Shown here one piece after another: positions 15,956 through 23,064 of a stretch of DNA of 24,435 nucleotides. The notes beneath the pieces were generated by a model. The model ran no database searches and was not told the DNA's origin. It was given only the letters and a program-made list of their open reading frames with translations. Made by a program: the position numbers and the translations under genes. This stretch comes from an uncultured Propionivibrio sp. GTDB lineage: Bacteria; Pseudomonadota; Gammaproteobacteria; Burkholderiales; Rhodocyclaceae. Location: positions 1 to 24,435 of the forward strand of contig CALHZD010000055.1 of NCBI GenBank assembly GCA_938040985.1. Reading direction: 5' to 3'. How positions within the stretch are numbered: the first letter of the stretch is position 1; each line of letters starts with the position of its first letter.

Positions 15956-15980
15956 ATATAAGCTTGCAGAACACCTACCC

Positions 15981-16253
15981 CGAAATCCCTGCAAACAGGC
16001 CAGAAAACATAAAACGCCATGAAGCCCCCTAAATACAAGGGTTTCAGAGCATCAAAAAACATAAACTGGAATACTGTGCCCGATCAATTCTCTGAATCCA
16101 GCGTGGATAGGGCGTTTGCGGGCAGACTCCTCTGAAACCCTTATAAATAAAGGGCTTCCAGGCAGGTGCCTTAAAACCCTTTATCCACGTGGGTTTCAGA
16201 GGCGCCTATCCGGAACTCCTTTATCCACGCGGGTTGCAGAAGGGTGTCGGGCG
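15981..16253. repeat. Degenerate 39-bp tandem repeat array 1 (about 7 units)
   Basis: Units can be placed at 15981, 16020, 16059, 16098, 16137, 16176 and 16215, each 39 bases. The best preserved pair are 16137-16175 and 16176-16214, both beginning ACCCTT. The typical unit has CCCT-(AT-rich)-AGGG, a small hairpin, followed by a TTCAGAG-like half. There are no unique spacers between units, so this is not a CRISPR. The 27 bases at 16027-16053 agree at 23 positions with 24306-24332 in the second array. The remaining parts of the 15838-16286 gap are the hairpin element and a short GC-rich stretch. Confidence 0.7.
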
Positions 16254-16286
16254 GGTGTCGGGCGCGAAGCGCATAATCCGCGCGTC

Positions 16287-17735
16287 TCAGGCTTCCGGCG
16301 GCCGCGTCGGAAACTGCATGATTACCGCCAGCCCGCCGGTAGCTGCCTCGCCCAGCGAAACTGTGCCGCCGCAGCCTTCGACGATGCGGCGGACAATCGC
16401 CAGCCCTAGCCCGCAGCTGCCGCGCGTGGCGCGCGCCAGCTCAATCTGGGCGAACGCCTCGAAGGCGCGCCGGCGCTGCTCAGGGAGAATGCCGCGGCCA
16501 TGATCGCTGATGCACAGGGTCACCGTTGCAGGCGTTTCAGCCATTGCAGCCGTCTCAGCTGCGGCGACTGTTTCCGCCGCTGGCAGCGCTTTACCTTTCC
16601 GGCTGTCCGCCATGCCTGCGGCTTGTGCCGTCAGCGCTACTTCGACCGGTGGAGCGCCGTATTGCAGGGCGTTGTCGATCAGATTGTCAAGCAGACGATG
16701 CAGACTGCCGTGGTCGATCGCTACGGCGCAGGATACGGCGGCCGCATCCACCTTCATCGTTACCGGACGCCCAAGTTCGCGCTGGCGCGCCACTTCGTCG
16801 CTGACGGCGTCAGCCAGAACGAGCGGCGCACACGTTGTTGCCGCTAAAGCCGCTGTCTTTCCGCTTTCATGGCGGGGCGGGGCGCTGCGTAGAAAAGACA
16901 GGCATTGGCCGACGATCCGATCCATGTCCTCAATGTCGCGTTCCAGACCGGCGCGCTCGCTGTCGCTCTCAAGCAGGGCGGCGCGCACGCGCATTCTCGC
17001 CAGCGGCGCGCGCAGATCGTGCGTCAGGCCGGCCAGCATTTCGCGCTGTTCGGCCTCAGCCTGCGTCAGTTGCGCCCGCATGGCGTTGTGATGTTCGGCC
17101 AGATGGCGCACTTCCCGCGGCCCCTCGGGGATGAGCGTATGCGCGCGGCCATCGCCCGCCGCCGTGACCGCCGCATCGAGCCGGCGCAGCGGGCCGACGA
17201 TGCCGCGCACGAACAATCCGGCGATGAGCGATACGGCGGACAGCGCCACGCCCAGCTTCAGCCACAGGTCAGGCGGCATGCCGCGTGGCCGAAAGCGCGG
17301 CGGCGGCAGGATCAGCCACCAGCGCTCGCCGCCGGCCGCAAAACCGATCCACAGGTTGCCGCGCGCCTGCCCGGCCTGACGCAGTTCGATGGGTTCGCCG
17401 AGAATCTGCCCGACGCGCTCGCCCAGCCCCTGCGCAAAGCCGAAAGCCGGTCTATCGGGCGGCACTTCCGTCCCATCGGGGCGCAACTGCAGCCATTGTT
17501 CACCGGGGGCGGCTGCCTCCAGGCGCTGCCGCGCGCGCACGTCCAGCCCCGGCAGCAGCGATTGCAACAAACGCACCTGCCCGGCAACATTGCGCGCCGT
17601 CTGGTGGCCGTGCGATTTTCGCCCCTGCTGAAAAAATAGCGAGAAGGTCGCAATCTCGGCGACAGCAACGACCGCCAGCACCAGTAACAGCGTGCGTCCT
17701 GCCAGCGAATCGAAGAATTGTCGTAATCCGTTCAT
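16287..17735 (-). CDS. envZ: EnvZ-type sensor histidine kinase
   Basis: This is an inner-membrane sensor kinase of 482 residues. Transmembrane segments lie at about 12-35 and 159-180 and enclose a periplasmic domain of about 120 residues; a HAMP linker runs from about 178 to 230. The H-box (MLAGLTHDLRAPLARMR) places the phosphoacceptor at H239. The N box NLIDNALQYG is at 351-360, G1 DHGRGI at 411-416 and G2 GLGLAIV at 442-448. The DHp motif and the DIEDMDRIVGQCLSFLR stretch resemble EnvZ. Between the N and G1 boxes (about 370-403) there is an Ala/Glu/Thr-rich low-complexity insert built from a 9-nt repeat. The ATG at 17735 overlaps the regulator stop (ATGA), so the two genes are coupled. The signal sensed is unknown. 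Confidence 0.9.
   Translation of the reverse strand: MNGLRQFFDSLAGRTLLLVLAVVAVAEIATFSLFFQQGRKSHGHQTARNVAGQVRLLQSLLPGLDVRARQRLEAAAPGEQWLQLRPDGTEVPPDRPAFGFAQGLGERVGQILGEPIELRQAGQARGNLWIGFAAGGERWWLILPPPRFRPRGMPPDLWLKLGVALSAVSLIAGLFVRGIVGPLRRLDAAVTAAGDGRAHTLIPEGPREVRHLAEHHNAMRAQLTQAEAEQREMLAGLTHDLRAPLARMRVRAALLESDSERAGLERDIEDMDRIVGQCLSFLRSAPPRHESGKTAALAATTCAPLVLADAVSDEVARQRELGRPVTMKVDAAAVSCAVAIDHGSLHRLLDNLIDNALQYGAPPVEVALTAQAAGMADSRKGKALPAAETVAAAETAAMAETPATVTLCISDHGRGILPEQRRRAFEAFAQIELARATRGSCGLGLAIVRRIVEGCGGTVSLGEAATGGLAVIMQFPTRPPEA
16531..16584. repeat. 9-nt period repeat inside the kinase gene
   Basis: Six consecutive nine-base units starting at 16531, e.g. GGCGTTTCA, GCCATTGCA, GCCGTCTCA, encode the alternating AET/xAA triplets of the low-complexity insert in the kinase ATP-binding domain. 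The period keeps the reading frame. Confidence 0.55.
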
Positions 17736-18517
17736 GTGGCGGCCTCCGGCGCGGCGCCGCTTTCCACGCTGTCTTTGCCTTCGCCACGATTGCCATGATC
17801 GCCGCCATCGCTGCCATCGCTGCAATCGGGCATAAAGACATAACCGACGCCCCATACCGTCTGCAGGTAGCGCGGTTGTGTCGGGTCGGTCTCGATTAGG
17901 CGGCGCAGGCGATGGATCTGCACATCGATGGCGCGGTCGAACGAGGCGCTTTCCTCACCGTGCGTCATCTCCAGCAGGCGCTCACGCTTCATCGGGCAAC
18001 CGGCGCGGCCGATGAGGACGTTGAGCAGGGCGAATTCGCCGCTGGTCAGCGCAACGGTCTTGCCCGCGCGTGACAGGCAACGCGCGGCGCGGTCGAATTC
18101 CCACCCGCCGAAGCGGAAAACGCCTGTTGCCTCGACCGGCGCTGCGGCTGGCCGGCTGCCGCGCCGTAGCACGGCCTCGATGCGCGCGACCAGTTCGCGC
18201 GGGTCAAACGGTTTGCCGAGGTAATCGTCAGCGCCGATTTCCAGCCCCAACACCCGGTCAACCGGTTCGGCGCGTGCTGTCAGCATGATGATGGGGGTCG
18301 CTTCCCCTTGCTGGCGCAGGCGGCGGCAGGCGGCCAGGCCGTCTTCGCCAGGCAGCATCAGGTCGAGAACGATCAGGTGCGGCTGGTAGCGCGCCAGAAA
18401 CGCGTCGAGCTGCTGCGTATTTGGTAACAGCAGGGTGTCGTAGCCATGCCGGCCGAGGAAAGTTGCCAGCAACCGGCGCAGTTCGGGATCATCGTCGATG
18501 AGCAGGATTTTTTTCAT
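17732..18517 (-). CDS. ompR: OmpR-type response regulator
   Basis: This is a 261-residue DNA-binding response regulator. The receiver domain (1-120) has the acidic pair D9/D10, phosphoacceptor D52 in LDLMLPGEDGL, and K102 in GKPFDPREL. VDRVLGLEIGADDY and MLPGEDGLAACRRLR are strongly OmpR-like. The winged-helix domain (about 132-228) ends in the usual LQTVWGVGYVF. A 31-residue Gly/Asp/Ser-rich tail (231-261, from DCSDGSDGGDHG) lies beyond the fold and derives from a 9-nt repeat. The ATG at 18517 follows AAGGT; an upstream in-frame start at 18592 adds residues ahead of the canonical MKKILLIDDD start and was rejected. The gene is coupled to the kinase and divergent from the Spy-like gene, a plausible target. 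Confidence 0.92.
   Translation of the reverse strand: MKKILLIDDDPELRRLLATFLGRHGYDTLLLPNTQQLDAFLARYQPHLIVLDLMLPGEDGLAACRRLRQQGEATPIIMLTARAEPVDRVLGLEIGADDYLGKPFDPRELVARIEAVLRRGSRPAAAPVEATGVFRFGGWEFDRAARCLSRAGKTVALTSGEFALLNVLIGRAGCPMKRERLLEMTHGEESASFDRAIDVQIHRLRRLIETDPTQPRYLQTVWGVGYVFMPDCSDGSDGGDHGNRGEGKDSVESGAAPEAAT
17789..17833. repeat. 9-nt period repeat encoding the regulator tail
   Basis: Five adjacent nine-base units (ATTGCCATG, ATCGCCGCC, ATCGCTGCC, ATCGCTGCA, ATCGGGCAT) lie at the 3' end of the regulator gene and produce its SDGSDGG-type tail on the minus strand. Confidence 0.6.
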
Positions 18518-18641
18518 ACCTTGAATTGATTGCGCGGCACGCGGACGTGAGCAAGAAAAACATGGAAAAACCCGGAATGCGGCATGAGCCATAGGGCGTG
18601 TCCGGCATTGTATGACGCGGCGGAGTTTGCCGAAGGCATCC

Positions 18642-18656
18642 GAAACAATTTGAAAC
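18642..18656. promoter_or_regulatory. GAAAC direct repeats at 10-bp spacing (candidate regulator site)
   Basis: GAAAC occurs at 18642 and 18652, one helical turn apart, in the 249-bp divergent region between the regulator and the Spy-like gene. OmpR-family regulators bind direct repeats of about 10-11 bp, so this is a candidate autoregulatory site. No binding evidence is available. Confidence 0.35.
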
Positions 18657-18684
18657 GTTCGCGCCCGGTCATGAAATCATTTGC

Positions 18685-18717
18685 AATGCCATCGTCCGGA
18701 TAATGCCATTGTCCCGG
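18685..18717. promoter_or_regulatory. Two 15-16 base direct repeats (AATGCCATyGTCC) upstream of the Spy-like gene
   Basis: AATGCCATCGTCCGG (18685-18699) recurs as AATGCCATTGTCCCGG (18702-18717), a 17-bp period, 50 bases before the Spy-like start codon. The position suggests an operator or a local duplication. Confidence 0.4.
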
Positions 18718-18766
18718 CAACGGAATGTGTATATGCCGGCCAATCAACTTAAGGAGCCGAAAACGT

Positions 18767-19405
18767 ATGAATACGAGACCTCGCAAACCTTGCTTTTCTG
18801 CCAAAACGCCGCAGCGGCTCGCTGCCCTGGCGCTTTCTCTCGGACTATCCACCGCTGTTTTTGCCGGCCCGCCCTGCGGTCAAGGCGAAGCCCGCTGTGA
18901 CGGCGGCCCGGGCTTCCACCATCGCCACGACGGCCCGCGCCATCACGGCATGGGATTGGGAGTGGGATTGAACTTCGGCTTCAGCCCGCGCCTGCACGAC
19001 GAACTGAAGCTCGACGCCAAGCAGGAAGCGCTCTGGCAGGAGGCCCTGAAATTCTCCAGAGAGAGCTTCGATGGCGGCCGCGAACGCTTCCGCAAGCATC
19101 ATGAGGAAATTGCCGCAATGCTCAATCAGCCGGATGCTGATCTGCGCGTGATTGCCAAACACATGGACGATCTGCGTGCAGAAGGGCGGAAACAGCACGA
19201 GGTTGTGCGCGAACGCTGGCTGTCGGTGTATGACGCGCTTAGTCCGGGGCAGAAAGAAAAAGTCCGCCTCTTCCTCAAGGAACGTAGCGACCGACACGGC
19301 TTGGATTGCGATCGACCCGGCCGTCGTGGCGGCGGCAAGCTGGGCGGCAAAAACGGGCGACCGCCGCAGACGCCGGCTGAAAATACGCCGCCTGCGCCGC
19401 GCTGA
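18767..19405 (+). CDS. Spy/CpxP/ZraP-like periplasmic protein, His-rich
   Basis: This is a 212-residue protein. Residues 1-33 form a long Sec signal with cleavage likely at VFA-GPP. The mature start is Gly/His-rich (HHRHDGPRHHG at 51-61), suggesting metal binding. The helical core has two LTxxQ-like elements, LDAKQEALW at 82-90 and LSPGQKEKVRLFL at 158-170, the signature of the Spy/CpxP/ZraP/CnrX group of periplasmic chaperones and metal sensors. The C-terminal 35 residues are Gly/Pro/Arg-rich. The ATG has a strong AAGGAG Shine-Dalgarno sequence, ten bases upstream. Divergence from the OmpR/EnvZ-type pair parallels the cpxP-cpxRA arrangement and suggests control by it. A role as chaperone or metal-responsive protein cannot be separated by sequence. 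Confidence 0.8.
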   Translation: MNTRPRKPCFSAKTPQRLAALALSLGLSTAVFAGPPCGQGEARCDGGPGFHHRHDGPRHHGMGLGVGLNFGFSPRLHDELKLDAKQEALWQEALKFSRESFDGGRERFRKHHEEIAAMLNQPDADLRVIAKHMDDLRAEGRKQHEVVRERWLSVYDALSPGQKEKVRLFLKERSDRHGLDCDRPGRRGGGKLGGKNGRPPQTPAENTPPAPR

Positions 19406-19443
19406 TTTGCGCCGAACCGGAACGTCCCTAAATACGCCGCCTG
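19381..19443 (+). repeat. 14-bp direct repeat around the Spy-like gene stop
   Basis: AAATACGCCGCCTG is present at 19381-19394 inside the gene and again at 19430-19443 after its stop. The downstream copy is preceded by CCC(T), so CCCTAAATACGC there is identical to the core of a 39-bp repeat unit at 24384. This may be a solitary relic of that family or chance. Confidence 0.45.
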
Positions 19444-19449
19444 AGTGAC

Positions 19450-19492
19450 CCGCCCGGTTTTTCCCCGCAGACGCGGTGGAAGAATCGGGCGG
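19450..19492 (+). terminator. Possible terminator after the Spy-like gene
   Basis: CCGCCCG (19450-19456) pairs with CGGGCGG (19486-19492), enclosing a smaller CCGC/GCGG hairpin. There is no downstream T-run, so a role in termination is only suggested by its position. The remaining 19406-19754 gap holds the CCGGATAT repeats and the dacC promoter. Confidence 0.3.
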
Positions 19493-19560
19493 CGGCGTGA
19501 TGTACAGGCGAAGCGCAAAATCCGGCCCGATTTATCGGCTTGATCGCCCAGCCAATGAAA

Positions 19561-19594
19561 GCGGATATAAGCCGGATATGAACCGGATATCCGG
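19561..19594. promoter_or_regulatory. Three CCGGATAT direct repeats at 11-bp phase upstream of dacC
   Basis: GCGGATATAAG, CCGGATATGAA and CCGGATATCCG follow one another at 19561, 19572 and 19583. The last forms the palindrome CCGGATATCCGG (19583-19594). They lie about 100 bp upstream of the candidate dacC promoter. Helical phasing of three sites is typical of regulator binding, but the regulator is unknown. Confidence 0.5.
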
Positions 19595-19691
19595 TGCGCC
19601 GCTGCGGGGAATGCATCCTTTTCACTCGCTTGTCGAAAGCGGCGTCAGGCCGTATCGGCTGTCATGGAGACGATCAAGGGCGGCGCACAGT

Positions 19692-19720
19692 CAGACACAA
19701 AGCGGGCGCTTGGCTATAAT
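19692..19720 (+). promoter_or_regulatory. Sigma-70 promoter of dacC operon
   Basis: A perfect TATAAT at 19715-19720 is spaced 17 bases from CAGACA at 19692-19697 (four of six matches to TTGACA). It is 34 bases upstream of the dacC ATG and probably drives dacC-dat-DUF493-lipB. Confidence 0.7.
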
Positions 19721-19754
19721 CGGCGCTGTCTTTCAACCTGATCGAATCATTCCC

Positions 19755-20885
19755 ATGCGCATGCTTCGCCTATTTTTCTGTCTGCTGTTTTTCCCCATTT
19801 TTGCTGCCGCCCAGCAAGCGCCCGTCCCGCCGACGCTGGATGCCAAGGCCTGGCTGCTCGTCGAATATGCTTCCGGCCAAACGCTGGCCGCGCAAAACCC
19901 GGACGAGCGGCTGGAACCCGCTTCGCTGACCAAGCTGATGACGGCCTATCTGGTCTTTGCCGCCATCCGGCAAGGGTCGCTCAAACTCGACCAAAGCATC
20001 ATGGTGTCAGAAAAAGCCTGGCGATCGCAGGGTTCGCGCATGTTCCTCCGGGTCAATACGCAGGTTCCGGTGGAAGACCTGATCAAAGGCATGATCGTCC
20101 AGTCGGGTAATGACGCTTCCGTGGCGCTGGCTGAAGCCGTGGCCGGCAGCGAGGAAAATTTTGCCCAGAAGATGAATGAGGAAGCCAAGCGCCTCGGCAT
20201 GACCGGCAGCAGTTTCCGCAACGCCGCCGGCATGCCCGACCCGCAGCATTACACGACAGCCAGTGATCTTGCCCGGTTGACGATGGCGCTGCTGCGCGAC
20301 TTCCCAGAAGAATACGCCAAGTATTACTCGCTCAAGGAATTCCACTACAACAAGATCACCCAACCCAACCGCAACCGCCTGCTCTGGCTTGACCCCAGCG
20401 TCGACGGCGTCAAGACCGGCCATACCGACGCTGCCGGTTATTGTCTGATTTCCTCGGCCAAGCGCGATTCCCGCCGTCTGATCGCCATCGTGCTCGGCAC
20501 GGCATCGGAAAAAGTGCGCGAGCGCGAATCGCTCAAGCTGCTCAATTTCGGCTTCCAGGCTTACGAAGTGGTGAAGTTGCAGGCCAAGGGCGAGCCGCTG
20601 GCGACGCCGCGCCTCTGGAAAGGCGCGCAGAACAGCGTCAAGGCCGGCTTTGCCGATGAATTCGTCGTCGCCGTTCCGCGCGGGCTGGCGCAGAAGCTGA
20701 CCTCCGAGTTTGTGCCGCAAAAACCGCTGGTCGCCCCCATCACGCAAGGGCAAACCGTCGGCGTGCTCAAAGTCAGCCTTGATGGCAAACCTTACGGTGA
20801 ATACGCGGTTGCCGCGCAGGAATCCGTCGAGCCGGCTGGTTTCTTCGGCCGCCTGATCGATGCCATTTTGCTCTGGTTTCAGTGA
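19755..20885 (+). CDS. dacC: D-alanyl-D-alanine carboxypeptidase (PBP5/6 type)
   Basis: This low-molecular-weight penicillin-binding protein removes the terminal D-Ala from peptidoglycan pentapeptides. The protein is 376 residues. The signal peptide is 1-19 (cleavage near FAAA-Q). The active-site triads are SLTK at 57-60, SGN at 117-119 and KTG at 220-222. A PBP5-type C-terminal beta domain follows, and the last residues (FFGRLIDAILLWF) form the amphipathic helix that anchors these enzymes to the outer face of the inner membrane. I chose the ATG at 19755, 34 bases after a perfect -10 box; an ATG at 19761 is possible, and the long in-frame stretch upstream includes the promoter itself. The dat start follows its stop by one base. 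The dacA/dacC choice is arbitrary. Confidence 0.95.
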   Translation: MRMLRLFFCLLFFPIFAAAQQAPVPPTLDAKAWLLVEYASGQTLAAQNPDERLEPASLTKLMTAYLVFAAIRQGSLKLDQSIMVSEKAWRSQGSRMFLRVNTQVPVEDLIKGMIVQSGNDASVALAEAVAGSEENFAQKMNEEAKRLGMTGSSFRNAAGMPDPQHYTTASDLARLTMALLRDFPEEYAKYYSLKEFHYNKITQPNRNRLLWLDPSVDGVKTGHTDAAGYCLISSAKRDSRRLIAIVLGTASEKVRERESLKLLNFGFQAYEVVKLQAKGEPLATPRLWKGAQNSVKAGFADEFVVAVPRGLAQKLTSEFVPQKPLVAPITQGQTVGVLKVSLDGKPYGEYAVAAQESVEPAGFFGRLIDAILLWFQ

Positions 20886-20886
20886 A

Positions 20887-21792
20887 ATGCCGCTACGCGG
20901 ACAGGCGACTCCGGAAGCGCCGTGCTATCTGAATGGTGAGTACCTGCCGCTTTCACAGGCACGTATCTCGCCGCTGGATCGCGGGTTTCTTTACGCCGAT
21001 GGCGTGTATGAACTCATTCCGGTTTTTGCGCGTCGCCCATTCCGGCTCGACGCGCACCTCGATCGCCTGCAGCGTTCGCTCGACGGCATCCGCCTGCCCA
21101 ACCCGCATCCCCGCGCGGCATGGGTGGAAATCATCCGCTCTCTAGTCGATACCGCCCCCTGGGATAACCAGTCGCTTTATCTCCAGATCACGCGCGGCGC
21201 GGGCACATGCCGCGACATGCCGTTTCCGGAAGCGTCATCGCCTACGGTGTTTCTCTTTGCCGCGCCGCTGGCCGAGCCGAGTGCGCGGCAGCGCGAAGCC
21301 GGCCTCAAGGCGATGACCGTTGCCGATATTCGCTGGGGACGCTGTGACCTGAAAACGCTTGCCCTGTTGCCCAATGTGCTGGCACGCCAGGCCGCCACCG
21401 AGGCCGGCTGCGACGAGGCCATCTTGCTTCGTGACGGTTATTTGAGCGAAGGAGCTTCTTCAAATATTTTTATCGTCCAGAATGGCATCATTCTGGCGCC
21501 GCCCAAGGATCACCACATGCTGCCCGGCACCACCTACGATGTCGTGCTCGAACTTGCCGTACAGCATGGCGCGCCCTACCAAATCCGCGCCATCAGCGAA
21601 GCCGAAATGCGCACGGCCGATGAACTCTGGCGCACTTCGTCCAGCAAAGGCGTGCTGGCCATTACGACGCTCGACGGGCATCCGGTCGGTCGGGGCGAGA
21701 ATGCCGGCAAGCCGGGGCCGCTGATGCGCCGGATGCACGCCTGGTACGATGATTTTCTGAACGACGAGATTCGTCGGAATCCATTGCCCTGA
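20887..21792 (+). CDS. dat: D-amino acid aminotransferase (class IV)
   Basis: This is a 301-residue fold-type IV PLP enzyme. The catalytic lysine is K156 in RCDLKTLALLPNVLARQ, and the conserved glutamate E188 lies in LSEGASSNIFIV. The early block SPLDRGFLYADGVYE (28-42) is typical of D-alanine aminotransferases. Such enzymes interconvert D-alanine and 2-oxoglutarate with pyruvate and D-glutamate. Related class IV enzymes (IlvE, PabC) share the fold; the DLKT.ALLPNVLA sequence favours Dat. It begins one base after the dacC stop. Coupling to a carboxypeptidase that releases D-alanine invites a D-Ala recycling role, which is inference. No Shine-Dalgarno is obvious, consistent with translational coupling. 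Confidence 0.87.
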   Translation: MPLRGQATPEAPCYLNGEYLPLSQARISPLDRGFLYADGVYELIPVFARRPFRLDAHLDRLQRSLDGIRLPNPHPRAAWVEIIRSLVDTAPWDNQSLYLQITRGAGTCRDMPFPEASSPTVFLFAAPLAEPSARQREAGLKAMTVADIRWGRCDLKTLALLPNVLARQAATEAGCDEAILLRDGYLSEGASSNIFIVQNGIILAPPKDHHMLPGTTYDVVLELAVQHGAPYQIRAISEAEMRTADELWRTSSSKGVLAITTLDGHPVGRGENAGKPGPLMRRMHAWYDDFLNDEIRRNPLP

Positions 21793-21811
21793 ATAGTGTT
21801 TTCGCTCCCTC

Positions 21812-22141
21812 ATGACCATGACGACCGATACGACGACCCCTGCGAAGAACTCTGAGAACTCTGCGAAGCCCGACCAGGCGCCGGCAGATACCTTGCTCGA
21901 ATTTCCCTGCGCTTTTCCGCTCAAGATCATGGGACGTGCCGACGACGCACTGGCGCCGGCCGTGCTGGAGATCGTGCGGCGCCATGCGCCGGATTTCGAC
22001 GGGAAAACGATGGTGACGCGCGCCTCTTCCGCAGGGAACTATCTCAGCCTGACCTGTACGATCAACGCCACGTCGAAGGCGCAGCTCGACGCGCTGTACC
22101 GCGAGCTGTCTGGCCACCCGCTGATCAAGGTCGTTCTGTAG
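21812..22141 (+). CDS. ybeD: DUF493 family protein (YbeD-like)
   Basis: This is a 109-residue cytosolic protein. The DUF493/UPF0250 core begins at about residue 28 (LLEFPCAFPLKIMGRA) and runs through VTRASSAGNYLSLTCTINATSKAQLDALYREL to the end (landmarks only). YbeD proteins have an ACT-like fold and are nearly always found beside lipB, as here, where lipB follows after 29 bases. Their biochemical role is not established, although the genomic link to lipoate metabolism is strong. The first 25 residues are Thr/Asn/Pro-rich and variable. The ATG at 21812 has a second ATG two codons later. Confidence 0.92.
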   Translation: MTMTTDTTTPAKNSENSAKPDQAPADTLLEFPCAFPLKIMGRADDALAPAVLEIVRRHAPDFDGKTMVTRASSAGNYLSLTCTINATSKAQLDALYRELSGHPLIKVVL

Positions 22142-22170
22142 GCGAACGTCGTTTCCCCCGGCGATCCACT

Positions 22171-22875
22171 ATGTTCGCCATGTCCGCCACTTCTGCCACT
22201 CCTGCCACTCCCGCCATGTCTGCCGCTCCGCTGACCTGCCTGCCCATCAGGGTGCGCAGGCTGGGGCGCGTCGAATACCGGGATGCCTGGCAGTCGATGA
22301 TCGACTTCACCGCCGCCCGTGTGCCGCAAACCCCCGATGAACTTTGGCTCTGCGAGCATCCGCCGGTCTATACCCTCGGGCGTGCGGGCAAGCCCGAACA
22401 CCGGCTGTCTGATAACGGCATCGAAATGATTCGCGTCGATCGTGGCGGCCAGATTACCTATCACGGTCCCGGCCAGGCCGTCATTTATCTGCTCATCGAC
22501 CTGAACCGGCGCGGTCTGGGCGTCCGCGATTTCGTCAGTCGCATCGAGCAGGCGATGATCGACCTGCTGGGTGAATACGGTATCCATGCCGGACGGCGGG
22601 AGGGTGCGCCCGGCGTTTATCTCGATACGGAGAACGGGCCGGAAAAAATCGCCTCGCTCGGCCTGCGCATCCGGCACGGTTGCAGCTATCATGGGCTGAG
22701 CCTCAATGTGGATATGGATCTAACGCCCTTTACGGCTATCAACCCCTGTGGTTATGAGGGATTGAAAATGACCCGAATGGCGGATCATGCTGATCCTTGT
22801 CCCACATGGAGTGAAGTCGCCGAGCGGCTTGCCGCGCACTTGCAGCGCGAACTGATGGCCGAGCAGACGGTCTGA
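22171..22875 (+). CDS. lipB: Octanoyl-[acyl-carrier-protein]:protein N-octanoyltransferase
   Basis: LipB moves the octanoyl group from ACP to lipoyl domains, the first step of lipoate synthesis. The protein has 234 residues. RGGQITYHGPGQ is at 91-102, the catalytic pair are K159 (EKIASLGLRI) and C171 (HGCSYHGLSLNV), and NPCGYEG is at 191-197. Residues of about 4-20 form a low-complexity AMS/ATS/ATP leader encoded by six 9-nt repeats; the conserved domain starts near 22. In many bacteria LipB begins close to this point, so the repeat may be an addition. A GTG start is not needed; the first ATG at 22171 is accepted. It is likely in the dacC-dat-ybeD transcript. lipA follows after a 344-bp gap. 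Confidence 0.95.
   Translation: MFAMSATSATPATPAMSAAPLTCLPIRVRRLGRVEYRDAWQSMIDFTAARVPQTPDELWLCEHPPVYTLGRAGKPEHRLSDNGIEMIRVDRGGQITYHGPGQAVIYLLIDLNRRGLGVRDFVSRIEQAMIDLLGEYGIHAGRREGAPGVYLDTENGPEKIASLGLRIRHGCSYHGLSLNVDMDLTPFTAINPCGYEGLKMTRMADHADPCPTWSEVAERLAAHLQRELMAEQTV
22177..22230 (+). repeat. Six 9-nt repeats encoding the LipB leader
   Basis: GCCATGTCC, GCCACTTCT, GCCACTCCT, GCCACTCCC, GCCATGTCT and GCCGCTCCG follow in frame and encode the tripeptide run AMS-ATS-ATP-ATP-AMS-AAP at the N-terminus of lipB. Confidence 0.8.
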
Positions 22876-23064
22876 AAACCAGACGTCAGGATCGCAACCC
22901 GCCCACAACGAAATGTCCGAAAATCCGTGCCGCTAAAAATCCACAATCCCCAGCGCCGTCGCGCATGGCCAATGCCGGCGGATAAATCTTCGCTACACAG
23001 ACAGAAACCGCAACAGGTCGACAACACGATGATTGCGCAAACCGTAGCCGAACGAGACTGCCGA

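Noticed and set aside
15981..16253. CRISPR array
   Set aside because: Units are contiguous and diverged along their whole length, with no conserved repeat separated by unique spacers and no cas genes nearby.
17736..17855. N-terminal extension of the sensor kinase
   Set aside because: The Arg/Trp-rich extension is an out-of-frame reading of the regulator tail repeat; the ATG at 17735 gives the standard start just before the first transmembrane helix.
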